DNA of 64,000 nucleotides. Source: Gordonia rubripertincta. Lineage in GTDB: Bacteria; Actinomycetota; Actinomycetes; Mycobacteriales; Mycobacteriaceae. The stretch lies in the NCBI RefSeq assembly GCF_038024875.1, contig NZ_CP136136.1, forward strand, positions 992,001-1,056,000, read 5' to 3'. A program made the position numbers and the translations under genes. This document shows positions 16,672 through 24,881 of the stretch, one piece after another. The stretch's first letter is position 1; each line of letters starts with the position of its first letter. The notes beneath the pieces are model-generated. The model had not been told where the DNA came from and made no database searches. It worked only from the letters and a program-made list of their open reading frames with translations.

Positions 16672-17379
16672 ATGGGCGTCATCTATCTTGTGCGGCACGG
16701 TCAGGCTAATGCGTTGGCGTACGGCGTATCCGATGCCACGGACGACCTCCGGAACGGGCCCGGCGGACTCACCGCGACCGGTGACACCCAGGCCGCGGTG
16801 TCGGGTGCATTCCTCTCCGGTCAGATCGGCGGATTCACCGCCGCAGTGAGTGGCGACCTGCCCCGGCAGAGCCAGACGCTCAACGGCGTCCTCGGCGCGT
16901 TCGAAGCGCGCCCGGACACGCAGGTGGATCCCGGCTGGAACGAGTACTCGCTCCCCGCACTCGTGGGACACGCGTCGCCGGAAATGTACCGCGACGGGCG
17001 CAACTACCAGCAACAATTGGACAAGGGGCTCGCCGCGTGGATCGCCGTAGGTGAACACGACCCCGAGCCTGGGCCCGACGGTGGGCCCACCGAGAGCTAC
17101 CCGCAGTTCCAGGCACGTGTGCGCGACGCCGCGGCACGAGCGACAGAGATGGCCGGATCAGGTCAGACGGTTCTGGTGGTCTCCTCCGCGGGCACCATCA
17201 CGCAGTGGATCGCCCAACTCTGGGGCATCTCGGACGACCAGTGGCCGAAGATGGCGCGCTCGATGGTCAACGCCTCTATCACCAAGCTGATCGTGGGCCG
17301 GCAGGGTGTGACCGTCGTGTCGTTCAACGAACACGGTCACCTCTCCGACCGCGAGGGCGGAATCTCGACCTTCCGCTGA
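16672..17379 (+). CDS. Histidine phosphatase (phosphoglycerate mutase-like) family protein
   Basis: 235 residues. The catalytic RHG motif is at the very start (IYLVRHGQANALA, His9), followed by LTATGDTQA and a later VVSSAGTITQW segment, where a second catalytic His is usual (SHGG-like). Here SSAG replaces SHGG, so the second His may be absent and activity is uncertain. There is no Shine-Dalgarno, but TAGTGT ends 6 bases before ATG 16672, the leaderless spacing. Substrate unknown; branch-1 phosphatases act on phospho-sugars, nucleotides or lipids. Confidence 0.83.
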   Translation: MGVIYLVRHGQANALAYGVSDATDDLRNGPGGLTATGDTQAAVSGAFLSGQIGGFTAAVSGDLPRQSQTLNGVLGAFEARPDTQVDPGWNEYSLPALVGHASPEMYRDGRNYQQQLDKGLAAWIAVGEHDPEPGPDGGPTESYPQFQARVRDAAARATEMAGSGQTVLVVSSAGTITQWIAQLWGISDDQWPKMARSMVNASITKLIVGRQGVTVVSFNEHGHLSDREGGISTFR

Positions 17380-17496
17380 GAAGACCGGCGGCGCAGCGGG
17401 TCTCCGATACGACCCTCGGGCAACCCCTCGGACCTGCTCGGCCAGCGGGTTACCACCGGCCGAGTAGCGACAGAGGAGCGTACCGAGGCGGCCCCG

Positions 17497-18243
17497 CTAC
17501 GCCCGATGCAGATTGGTGCCCGGGCGGGTGAGCACAACGTTCGGGAGCACCGCGTACCGCGACAGCTGTGTGACCGAATGTGCGACGACGGCGACGTCGG
17601 CGGCGGTGATCATCTCTTCGGCAGCGAGCTTGTCCTTGAGCCAATCTGTCATGTCGGTGTTGACGTAACCCGGCGCGATTGTCGTCGCGCTGACGCCGTT
17701 CTCCGACTCCTCGAGGTTGAACGTCTCGCACAGGGAGATGAGCGCCGCCTTGGTCGCACCGTAGGCGGCGAGTTCTGGCTCCGGGTAGACACCGGTGATC
17801 GACACCACCGCAATCACTTTCGCCGCTCCGTTGGTTTCCGCGGTTGCCCGCAGCGTCGGCAGCACCGACTGCAGCAGGATGTACGGCGCCCGCACGTTGA
17901 CCTCGTAGAGCCGGTCGAATCGCTTGACCGGCATCTCAGCCACCGCACCCTTGGACCCCATGCCCGCGTTGATGATCAACGCATCGCAGCGCCCGAAGGC
18001 GTCGGCGTGGGCGGTCCCGAGTGCGGTGATCGCGTCGGCGTCGGTCATGTCGGCCGGGACGACCTCCACCCGGCCCGCGCCGCGCTCACGGAGCTCGACC
18101 GCCTTCTTTTCCAATGCCTCCCGGCCCCGGGCACTGATCGTCAGGTCCCAGCCGTCGGCCGCGAACTTCTCGGCGATCGCCGCCCCGATACCCCGGGACG
18201 CGCCGGTGACCAGCGCGACCCTGGTGTTCGACACTTCACTCAT
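17497..18243 (-). CDS. Short-chain dehydrogenase/reductase
   Basis: 248 residues, classical SDR. TGASRGIG near residue 14 binds the NAD(P) cofactor; NAGMG, the serine in VVSITGVY and YGATK (Tyr/Lys) complete the catalytic set. Arg and Ser after the first strand (SARGRE) suggest NADP preference. It lies 41 bases downstream of the kinase gene and is probably co-transcribed with the kinase-dehydrogenase pair, so a hydroxy- or oxo-acyl substrate is plausible (inference). Confidence 0.9.
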   Translation of the reverse strand: MSEVSNTRVALVTGASRGIGAAIAEKFAADGWDLTISARGREALEKKAVELRERGAGRVEVVPADMTDADAITALGTAHADAFGRCDALIINAGMGSKGAVAEMPVKRFDRLYEVNVRAPYILLQSVLPTLRATAETNGAAKVIAVVSITGVYPEPELAAYGATKAALISLCETFNLEESENGVSATTIAPGYVNTDMTDWLKDKLAAEEMITAADVAVVAHSVTQLSRYAVLPNVVLTRPGTNLHRA

Positions 18244-18284
18244 GCACTTGCCCCCCGTGTTTCTTCTCTGTCGGATGTGTCGGG

Positions 18285-19301
18285 TCAGCTGAGGTGACGC
18301 AGGCCGGCGGCGATGAAGGCCGCAGTGGCCTCACCCGCGCGCTCGGCCCCGTCACCCGACGACGCACCCGAGAGCGCACGGTAGGTGATGCCCTCGGCGA
18401 TCACCCCGAGCTTCAGGTTGGCCAGGCCGAGGTAGAAGTCCCAGTCTCCGAGGTCGGAACCGGTTGCGGTGGCGTACTTCTGCGCGATCTCGTCGACGGA
18501 GGCGTAGCGGTCGCTGGTCCACGCCGCGGAGAAGCCGAGTACCTGATCGAAGACACCGGAGCGATAGACGCACATCAGCGCGACGTCGGTGATCGGGTCA
18601 CCGAGGGTGGACATCTCCCAGTCCACGACGGCGGCGATCGTCGCCGGGTCGTTCGCGTCGACGATGGTGTTGTCGACACGGAAGTCTCCGTGCACCACCG
18701 ATTCCCGGGCCTGTTCCGGAACCCGCTCGGACAGCGCCTCGACGAGCCGGTCGACGTCGGGCAGGTCGCGGGTCTTCACGTGACCCCACTGACGGGCCCA
18801 CAACTTCACCTGTCGCGCAGCGAATCCGGCGGGACGGCCGAACTCGCCGAGGCCGACCGCCTGGTAATCGACGGCGTGCAGGTCGGCAAGGGTCCGGACG
18901 AGGCCGTCGAGGTTTGCGGCCACCTCGTCGTCGGAGTACGCGGCGAGATCCTCGGCCGTGCGCACCACCCGACCGTCGACGAATTCGACGACGGTGCAGG
19001 GTGCCCCGATGATCGATCCGTCGGCGTCGAAGGCGACCGTCTTGGCGACCGGCACCGAGGTCGACTGCAGCGCACTGGTGACGGCCCACTCGCGACCCAT
19101 GTCATGCGCGGACGGGGTGAGACCGCCGGTCGGTGGGCGACGCGCCACCCACGAGGTCACGCCGTCGGTCACGGTGTAGGTGAGGTTCGACTTGCCACCG
19201 CTGATGAGTTCGATGGAGAGGTCACCGGCGAGTTCGACACCGTTGTCCATGAGGAGCCGACGGAGCTTGTCCGCCTCGAGGGCTGATCCGGCCCCGGTCA
19301 T
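18285..19301 (-). CDS. APH-fold kinase partnered with acyl-CoA dehydrogenase (LvaA/ACAD10-11 type)
   Basis: 338 residues with the aminoglycoside-phosphotransferase fold. ISGGKSNLTY forms the nucleotide loop, VVHGDFRVDN the catalytic loop and VVDWEMSTLGDP the metal site. The start overlaps the stop of the acyl-CoA dehydrogenase gene (ATGA). In animals this kinase is fused to an acyl-CoA dehydrogenase (ACAD10/11), and in Pseudomonas LvaA is encoded with one. There the kinase phosphorylates the 4-hydroxy group of 4-hydroxyacyl-CoA so the dehydrogenase partner can remove it. The same role is likely here. Antibiotic phosphorylation is unlikely given the context. Confidence 0.85.
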   Translation of the reverse strand: MTGAGSALEADKLRRLLMDNGVELAGDLSIELISGGKSNLTYTVTDGVTSWVARRPPTGGLTPSAHDMGREWAVTSALQSTSVPVAKTVAFDADGSIIGAPCTVVEFVDGRVVRTAEDLAAYSDDEVAANLDGLVRTLADLHAVDYQAVGLGEFGRPAGFAARQVKLWARQWGHVKTRDLPDVDRLVEALSERVPEQARESVVHGDFRVDNTIVDANDPATIAAVVDWEMSTLGDPITDVALMCVYRSGVFDQVLGFSAAWTSDRYASVDEIAQKYATATGSDLGDWDFYLGLANLKLGVIAEGITYRALSGASSGDGAERAGEATAAFIAAGLRHLS

Positions 19302-20512
19302 TTCGCACCCGTCGCGGCCTGTGCCTTCTTCGCGCGGCCGATGGCGCGGCGAGCGATGGCCCAGCGGTGGACCTCGGAAGGTCCGTCGTAGACACGGAAC
19401 GGGCGGAGCTCCTGCGCCAGGCGTGCGATCGGCAGATCGGCGGAGACACCGAGACCGCCGCACATCTGGATGCTGCGGTCGGCGACCCGCGAATACGCCT
19501 CACCGGCAAAGGTCTTGGCGATCGAGGTCTCGTCGGAGGCGTGGTTGCCCAGGTCCAGTTCGTGACATGCCTTGAGCAGCAATGCACGCGCGGCCGCCAG
19601 GTCGATCTCGTTGTCGGCGATCATCTGCTGGATCATGCCGAGGTCGCCGAGGCGACCACCGAATCCCTCACGGCGCGAGACGTAGTCGACGGCGACGTCA
19701 TGGCAGCGTTTCGCTGCGCCGAGCCAGCGCATGACGTGGGTCATGCGGGCTGGACCGAGGCGGACCTGAGCGTAGCGGTAGCCCTCGTCGACCTCGCCCA
19801 GGATGTCCTCGTCGGGGACGAAGACGTCGTCGAAGGTGACCTCGCAGTGTCCGCCGATCATCGCCTTGTCGATGGTGTTGATGTGGCGGCCCACGGTGAT
19901 GCCCGCGGTGCCGGCCGGAGCCAGAAACATCGTGGCGCCGCCGCGATCGCCCGGCGACCCCGCGGTGCGGGCCATGATGATGAAGAAGCCCGCGCCCTCG
20001 GCACCGGTGATGAAGTGCTTCTGGCCGTTGATCTTCCAGCCGCCGTCGACGCGGACCGCCTGCGTGCGCAGCGCATTGGGGTCTGAACCCGCACCCGGTG
20101 CCGGTTCGGTCATCGCGAAGGCCGAACGGACCTCACCCGTGGCGAGCGGAGCGAGGTACTTGTGTCGCTGCTCCTCGCTGGCGATGCGCTCGAGCATGTG
20201 GATGTTGCCCTCGTCGGGCGCACCGATGTGCAGCGCGACGGGACCGAAGGTGGAGTAGCCGGCAGCCTCGAAAACCGGTGCGCGGTCGGCCATGTCCAGT
20301 CCCAGACCGCCGAACTCGACCGGCGCGTGCGGTGCGAAGATGCCCTCGGCCTTGGCCTTTGCGTTCATTTCGCGACGAAGATCGTCGCCACCGGCCGCGG
20401 TGATGTCGCCACCGTGCGCGTCCTCGAGCGGCAGCACGTAGTCGCGGACGAAGCGTTCGGTCTTCTCGACCAGCTCGACCACGGCAGGATCGTGGCGCAG
20501 GTCTATGGGCAT
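19298..20512 (-). CDS. Acyl-CoA dehydrogenase, ACAD10/11-LvaC type
   Basis: A 404-residue FAD enzyme. MTEPAPGAGSDP and QKHFITGAEGAGFFI form the flavin/substrate region, and AGEAYSRVADRSIQMCGGLGVS and RVYDGPSEVHRW the C-terminal region. The usual catalytic glutamate of YEGT is replaced by Asp in YDGPSEVHR, a feature of the ACAD10/11 branch. The ATG at 20512 has AAAGGAGT five bases upstream. It overlaps the kinase gene by 4 bases, so the two probably convert 4-hydroxyacyl-CoA to 2-enoyl-CoA for beta-oxidation (levulinate or lactone-type substrates; inference). A palindrome at 20559-20574 lies in the promoter region. Confidence 0.88.
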   Translation of the reverse strand: MPIDLRHDPAVVELVEKTERFVRDYVLPLEDAHGGDITAAGGDDLRREMNAKAKAEGIFAPHAPVEFGGLGLDMADRAPVFEAAGYSTFGPVALHIGAPDEGNIHMLERIASEEQRHKYLAPLATGEVRSAFAMTEPAPGAGSDPNALRTQAVRVDGGWKINGQKHFITGAEGAGFFIIMARTAGSPGDRGGATMFLAPAGTAGITVGRHINTIDKAMIGGHCEVTFDDVFVPDEDILGEVDEGYRYAQVRLGPARMTHVMRWLGAAKRCHDVAVDYVSRREGFGGRLGDLGMIQQMIADNEIDLAAARALLLKACHELDLGNHASDETSIAKTFAGEAYSRVADRSIQMCGGLGVSADLPIARLAQELRPFRVYDGPSEVHRWAIARRAIGRAKKAQAATGAK

Positions 20513-20558
20513 CGTGACTCCTTTGGCTGGACCGACGGGAAACTCACCCCGACGCCGA

Positions 20559-20574
20559 CCGAGCGATCGTTCGG
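20559..20574. promoter_or_regulatory. Candidate TetR operator upstream of the dehydrogenase-kinase-SDR operon
   Basis: CCGAGCGATCGTTCGG is a 16-base near-palindrome (one mismatched pair per half) in the gap between the dehydrogenase start and the TetR gene at 20637. It is probably bound by that regulator. The gap contains no other gene. Confidence 0.5.
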
Positions 20575-20636
20575 CCGTCCATACCTTGCCAGGCGATGCG
20601 GTCCCGGTCAAGGCGGACCGGATGAAATCCGTGCCC

Positions 20637-21284
20637 TCAGTTGGTGCGGTAACCGACCAGGGCGCGGGCGAGCTGGAGGTTTCGTGAGATCAGTTCGTCC
20701 GGCCCCAGCAGACCGTCCAGCTTGAACCAGGTCGAGACCCCGACACACATCGTCGCCACCGCCCGGGCCGCATCCTTCGGATACTCGGTGGTGAAGTCGC
20801 CCGCCTCCACACCGGCGAAGACGATCTCGTCGACCATCCGCTGCTGACGGTCGCGGTGGCCGATGTACCTCGGCCGGTAGTCGTCGTCGAGGCTCCGGAT
20901 CTCGGTGGAACCGACGAAGGCCTGCTCGCGCCGGTACATGTGGAACCGCAGCAGCGACTCGACGACCGCATCGAACTGCTTCACCGGTTCCGGGCCGGCT
21001 TCGAGGATCGCCGCCTCCGAGCGGGCCAGCAGGTCGGTCATCGTGCGTTCGAGCAGGCCCTGCAGCAGCGACTGCTTCGACGGGTAATGGTGGTACAGCC
21101 CCGGTACCGAGAGGTTCGCCCGCGCGGCGATCTCACGCACCGACGTGCCGTGGTAACCCTGCTCGGCGAACGCTTCGAGGGCTGCGGCCAACGGGATCGG
21201 CAGCCCGGGCTCGCCGTAGTCACGCCAGGCGCCGAGAGGTTGCTTCGCCGGTCGTACGTCGGTTTCACCGGTTCCGCTGCTCAT
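20637..21284 (-). CDS. TetR/AcrR-family transcriptional regulator
   Basis: 215 residues from ATG 21284; an in-frame ATG at 21296 would add four. The N-terminal helix-turn-helix reads AFAEQGYHGTSVREIAARANLSVPGLYHHYPSKQ. The helical C-terminal domain has GVSTWFKLDGLLGPDEL, typical of regulators of acyl-CoA or fatty-acid genes. It is upstream of, and in the same direction as, the dehydrogenase-kinase-SDR genes and probably controls them through the palindrome at 20559-20574. Confidence 0.87.
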   Translation of the reverse strand: MSSGTGETDVRPAKQPLGAWRDYGEPGLPIPLAAALEAFAEQGYHGTSVREIAARANLSVPGLYHHYPSKQSLLQGLLERTMTDLLARSEAAILEAGPEPVKQFDAVVESLLRFHMYRREQAFVGSTEIRSLDDDYRPRYIGHRDRQQRMVDEIVFAGVEAGDFTTEYPKDAARAVATMCVGVSTWFKLDGLLGPDELISRNLQLARALVGYRTN

Positions 21285-21312
21285 GGGATCGACCATATCT
21301 GCCTACGGAGCA

Positions 21313-22017
21313 CTACTCACCATCGGCGCTGCCGTGGGACAGGCTCTTCTCCAGGATCTCCGCTGGGGACACGAGCAACGCGATGCTCAGGTCGACGACG
21401 TCGGACTTGGACAGCTCGACGTCGCCCTCGAGCCACGCCGCGAGCAGGCGACTCAGCCCTCCGACCTGATAGTGCGCCACGCCGGTGGCCTGGGCGGGGC
21501 CGACGTGGACGTCGAGAACCGACGAGGCGCTCTGGAGCGTCAGGCCGGCGAACAGTGCGGTCGACTCCATCCGCTTCGCCGCGATCACCGGGCTGAGCAG
21601 GGCCTGCGAGAATAGGAGACGGCCCTTGCGTCGATCCTGGTCGATGAGGTCGACGATCGCGGCGACCGCTCCCGACACCTTGGTGCGCATGGTCGCGCCC
21701 TCGGAGAATGCCGCGAGACCCGAGTGGGCGATCTCCTCGATGACCTCGTCGTACACCACTTCGACGAGCTGATCGACCGACTCGAAGCTCTCGTAGAAGT
21801 ACCGTGCGGTCAGTCCGGCCCGCCGGCAGACACCGCGCACCGTAACCGCTTCCGCGTCATCGGCTCCGAGCAGGTCGAGGGCTGCGTCGATGAGCGACGC
21901 GCGGCGTCGAGCGACCCGGGTGTCACCGCCCTCGCCGCCGTAGGCGCGCAGGGAAGCCGCGGAATCCGACGCAGCAGTGCCGGACCCGTCGTCCGGGTTC
22001 GAAGGTCCTCTTCCCAT
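21313..22017 (-). CDS. TetR/AcrR-family transcriptional regulator
   Basis: 234 residues. After a disordered N-terminus of about 30 residues comes the helix-turn-helix (AALDLLGADDAEAVTVRGVCRRAGLTARYFYESFESVD). The C-terminal domain is not matched to a known ligand. It diverges from the MpaB-family gene at 22101. The 83-base gap contains a strong promoter and two palindromes, the classic layout of a TetR regulator controlling its neighbour and itself. Confidence 0.87.
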   Translation of the reverse strand: MGRGPSNPDDGSGTAASDSAASLRAYGGEGGDTRVARRRASLIDAALDLLGADDAEAVTVRGVCRRAGLTARYFYESFESVDQLVEVVYDEVIEEIAHSGLAAFSEGATMRTKVSGAVAAIVDLIDQDRRKGRLLFSQALLSPVIAAKRMESTALFAGLTLQSASSVLDVHVGPAQATGVAHYQVGGLSRLLAAWLEGDVELSKSDVVDLSIALLVSPAEILEKSLSHGSADGE

Positions 22018-22027
22018 GGTTCCTATC

Positions 22028-22077
22028 TTGACACCCCGGCGAGATCATGTTTTATAAAACGGGAAACACACGTTTCC
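22028..22077 (+). promoter_or_regulatory. Promoter with TetR operators for the MpaB-family gene
   Basis: TTGACA (22028-22033), 17 bases, TTTATA (22051-22056). The perfect palindrome GTTTTATAAAAC (22049-22060) covers the -10. The inverted repeat GGAAAC-ACAC-GTTTCC (22062-22077) covers the start of transcription. Either or both could be the site of the divergent TetR protein. Confidence 0.7.
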
Positions 22078-22100
22078 TAAATCCGACCAGGAGGGGTTCG

Positions 22101-23057
22101 ATGGCAACGGAGCCTATCACCAGTGGAAGCTCGGCCCTCTCGCCGCAGACGCCGGACGATGTGACCGCCGAGGTCGCCGAATTCCTCACCGCCGACCGGC
22201 CGGATACCGAGTTCCTGCCGTCGACCGCACGCGTCTCCCGCGCCGAACTCGACGCCCTCCCGTCCGCGGAGGATCTCGATCCACTCGGCATCGGTGTCAT
22301 CGCCGGCGCGGCGAACGTCATCATGCAGCTGAGCCTGCCCGCGGTGGGGTACGGCGTCTATGAGAGCCGCGTCGACTCGGGCAATCTCTTCAAGCATCCG
22401 CTCAAGCGGGGTCGCACCACGCTGAGCTACCTCGCGGTCGCGGGTCTGGGCAGCGCCAAGGATCGCAAGGCCTACCGCAAGGCGATCGGCAAGGCCCACG
22501 CGCAGGTCCGCTCGACCGCCGACAGCCCGGTGAAGTACAACGCCTTCGACCCCAAGCTGCAGCTCTGGGTCGCGGCCTGTCTGTACCGCGGCACCGAGGA
22601 CGTCCATCGGATCTTCGGCGGGATGACCGAGGTGACCGATGAGTTCTACCAGGCCGGCGCCGTCCTGGGCACCACGCTGCAGGTTCCGCGCGAGGCCTGG
22701 CCGGCCGACCGCGAGGCCTTCGAGGAGTACTGGAACTCCACCGTCGAGACCCTCGAGATCGACCCGGTCATCCGCGGGTACCTGCTGCAGATCGCCCGCG
22801 CCGAGTTCCTGGGGCCGGTCGTCGCCAAGCTGCTGGGCTGGTACTTCGAGATCCTTGCGATCGGATTCCTACCGGAGGACTTCCGACGCAAGATGGACGT
22901 CCGCCTGTCCCCGTGGCAGGAACTGTTCTTCGCCAAGCACAACGCGGTCCTGCGGGCGATCATCACCCGCGCACCCAGGCCGGTCCGCAGTTTCCCGTTC
23001 AACCTGCTGCTCGCCGACGTCCGCTGGCGGATGCGCACCGGTCGTCCCCTGGTCTGA
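22101..23057 (+). CDS. Oxygenase MpaB family (DUF2236) protein
   Basis: 318 residues. ATG 22101 is chosen because AGGAGGGG lies just upstream; an ATG at 22047 falls inside the operator. The family is heme-dependent and includes the fungal MpaB oxygenase and, more distantly, the rubber oxygenase Lcp. LAVAGLGSAKDRKAYRKAI (helix after the first hydrophobic region) and LWVAACLYRGTEDVHRIFGG are typical conserved stretches. Mycobacteriales carry many paralogues, mostly of unknown substrate. Probably controlled by the divergent TetR gene. A strong terminator follows 21 bases after the stop. Confidence 0.85.
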   Translation: MATEPITSGSSALSPQTPDDVTAEVAEFLTADRPDTEFLPSTARVSRAELDALPSAEDLDPLGIGVIAGAANVIMQLSLPAVGYGVYESRVDSGNLFKHPLKRGRTTLSYLAVAGLGSAKDRKAYRKAIGKAHAQVRSTADSPVKYNAFDPKLQLWVAACLYRGTEDVHRIFGGMTEVTDEFYQAGAVLGTTLQVPREAWPADREAFEEYWNSTVETLEIDPVIRGYLLQIARAEFLGPVVAKLLGWYFEILAIGFLPEDFRRKMDVRLSPWQELFFAKHNAVLRAIITRAPRPVRSFPFNLLLADVRWRMRTGRPLV

Positions 23058-23078
23058 GCTCCCTGTCCCGGTTGGGGG

Positions 23079-23115
23079 AAGCCCGTCCCGCTCATCTCGA
23101 GCGGGACGGGCTTTT
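23079..23115. terminator. Rho-independent-like terminator
   Basis: GCCCGTCCCGCTC (23081-23093) pairs with GAGCGGGACGGGC (23099-23111), flanked by AA and TTTT. It separates the convergent MpaB-family gene and hydroxyacid oxidase gene and can serve both. Confidence 0.85.
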
Positions 23116-23136
23116 CGGTTCGGACCGCTTTTCGAT

Positions 23137-24417
23137 TCAGACCCTCCGCAACGCCTCGCGACCGAGAGCGGTGACATCGGTGTGGCCGGCCAGGCCGAGC
23201 GTGAGGTCGAGTTCGGCGATGATGTCGGCCACCGCATCCCGGGCGCCGTCGGCACCGGCGAGCGCCAGCCCGTACATGTGCGGCCGGCCGATACAAGCGG
23301 CGTCGGCGCCGAGCGCCAGTGCCTTGAACACGTCCGACCCGGTGTAGATCCCGGAGTCGACGAGCACCTTGATCCGACCGTCGACCGCGGGTGCGATCTC
23401 GTCGAGGGCGTCGATGGTGCTGATCGCGCCGTCGATCTGGCGTCCGCCGTGGTTGGACACGATGATCCCGTCGACCCCGGCGTCGACGGCGCGACGGGCG
23501 TCGTCGGGATGCAGCACACCCTTGAGGACGATCGGCAACGATGTGCGGTCGCGCAGACCGGCGAGGTCGTCCCAGCTCAGCGACGGACGCGAGTAGATGT
23601 CGAGGAAGGTCTGCACCGCGGCCCGCGGTTGGGCCGAGGTGAGGTTCGCGAGAAAGCGTCCGGGTGCGTTACGGGTGATCGAGATCAGGGTCGCGATGGC
23701 CCCGAGTGAGATCTCCGGCCGCTCCTCGGCAGCGGTGCGCAAGCGGTCGGCGACGATGTCGACGAAGCGCCGGTCGGAGGTGTACTGCGCTATCCCCTCG
23801 CCCCGCGCGAACGGCAGCGATCCCAGGTTCAGATCCTGCGGCCGCCAGCCGAGCATGGTGGTGTCGAGGGTGACGACCACCGCATCGGCCCCGATGGCCG
23901 CCGCACGGGCGAGCAGACTGTCGACCAGGTCGTCGTCGGTGGACCAGTACAGCTGGAACCAGCGGGGGGCTCCCGGCGTCACGCCGTCCATCTCGGCCGC
24001 CACCGTCTCCATCGGCACACTCGCCTGGTTCGAGAAGATGTAGGGCACACCGAGTTCCGCGGCAGCGTGACCGATCAGACGGTCCGCTTCGCGCGCGGCG
24101 AGCGAGCCGGCGCCCACGGGCGCGAACAGGACCGGCGCCGGGATGCGACGTCCGAACAGTTCCACCTCGAGGTTCCGCGTGGAGACGTCGCGGAGTATCC
24201 GCGGCACGATCGCCCAGCGGTCCAGGGCCTGCCGGTTGGCCGTCATGGTGCGGCCCTCGCCGGCGCCGCCACCGATGTACGCCCACGCCCGAGCCGACAT
24301 CGACCGCTTGGCGCGACGTTCAAGTTCCGCGAAATCCGTTGGCACGCGCGGCTTTCGACGATGGACACCAGCGGTGTAGATGTCGTTCTGCCGCGCCCGC
24401 CCGTATCCCGTGGTCAT
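23137..24417 (-). CDS. FMN-dependent alpha-hydroxy-acid oxidising protein
   Basis: 426 residues, (S)-2-hydroxyacid oxidase / lactate 2-monooxygenase fold. AWAYIGGGAGEGRTM near residue 50 is at the FMN/substrate entrance. LKGVLHPDDARRAVDAGVDGIIVSNHGGRQIDG holds the catalytic His and binding Arg of the family. LVDSGIYTGSDVFKALALGADAACIGRP binds FMN phosphate. It oxidises a 2-hydroxyacid such as lactate or mandelate; the sequence alone does not give the substrate. It is transcribed alone or with the small membrane gene upstream (58-base gap). Confidence 0.88.
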   Translation of the reverse strand: MTTGYGRARQNDIYTAGVHRRKPRVPTDFAELERRAKRSMSARAWAYIGGGAGEGRTMTANRQALDRWAIVPRILRDVSTRNLEVELFGRRIPAPVLFAPVGAGSLAAREADRLIGHAAAELGVPYIFSNQASVPMETVAAEMDGVTPGAPRWFQLYWSTDDDLVDSLLARAAAIGADAVVVTLDTTMLGWRPQDLNLGSLPFARGEGIAQYTSDRRFVDIVADRLRTAAEERPEISLGAIATLISITRNAPGRFLANLTSAQPRAAVQTFLDIYSRPSLSWDDLAGLRDRTSLPIVLKGVLHPDDARRAVDAGVDGIIVSNHGGRQIDGAISTIDALDEIAPAVDGRIKVLVDSGIYTGSDVFKALALGADAACIGRPHMYGLALAGADGARDAVADIIAELDLTLGLAGHTDVTALGREALRRV

Positions 24418-24475
24418 GGGAGCCGATCGTAACGTCGGCATCGCCGGACCCGGGGAGGATTCCCGGACCGGGGTG

Positions 24476-24769
24476 TCAGCGTATGGCGACAGCCGTCGCA
24501 CCGGCCGCGGCGGCCGTCACGACACCGACCGACGGCCACGCGCCGATCTTCTTCGCGAGCGGATGCGAGCCGCCGAAGGCCGCCAGATATCCGGCGAGCA
24601 GCCCACCGGCCACCACCGGACCCTGCTTGACCGCCCACTGCCGGGTGCACCAGGCACCCGCCGCCGCGAGGACCACCCCGCCGAGCTCTCGTCGACCGCT
24701 GTAGCGCGCCGCCGCGAAGCCGCCGACCAGACCCACCGCCACCACGGGCACCGTTGCATCCACTGCCAT
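24476..24769 (-). CDS. Small conserved membrane protein, unknown function
   Basis: 97 residues with about three hydrophobic stretches (VPVVAVGLVGGFAAARY, LGGVVLAAAGAWCT, PVVAGGLLAGYLAAFGG) and a hydrophobic C-terminus. No recognised domain. It diverges from crtE with a 112-base gap that shows no clear promoter motif. It may be co-transcribed with the hydroxyacid oxidase gene downstream. Confidence 0.65.
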   Translation of the reverse strand: MAVDATVPVVAVGLVGGFAAARYSGRRELGGVVLAAAGAWCTRQWAVKQGPVVAGGLLAGYLAAFGGSHPLAKKIGAWPSVGVVTAAAAGATAVAIR

Positions 24770-24881
24770 GCGAACCAACCTACCGGCATCGTCGCGCCCC
24801 CGACCCATCCGACGGGTGTCACCGCACCGAAGACCGGGTACCCGCAACCCGCGCCGACCCCGCACCCCGAAGGGCCTCGCC

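Noticed and set aside
18285..19301. Aminoglycoside resistance kinase
   Set aside because: The fold is shared, but overlap with an ACAD10/11-type dehydrogenase gene indicates acyl-CoA metabolism.
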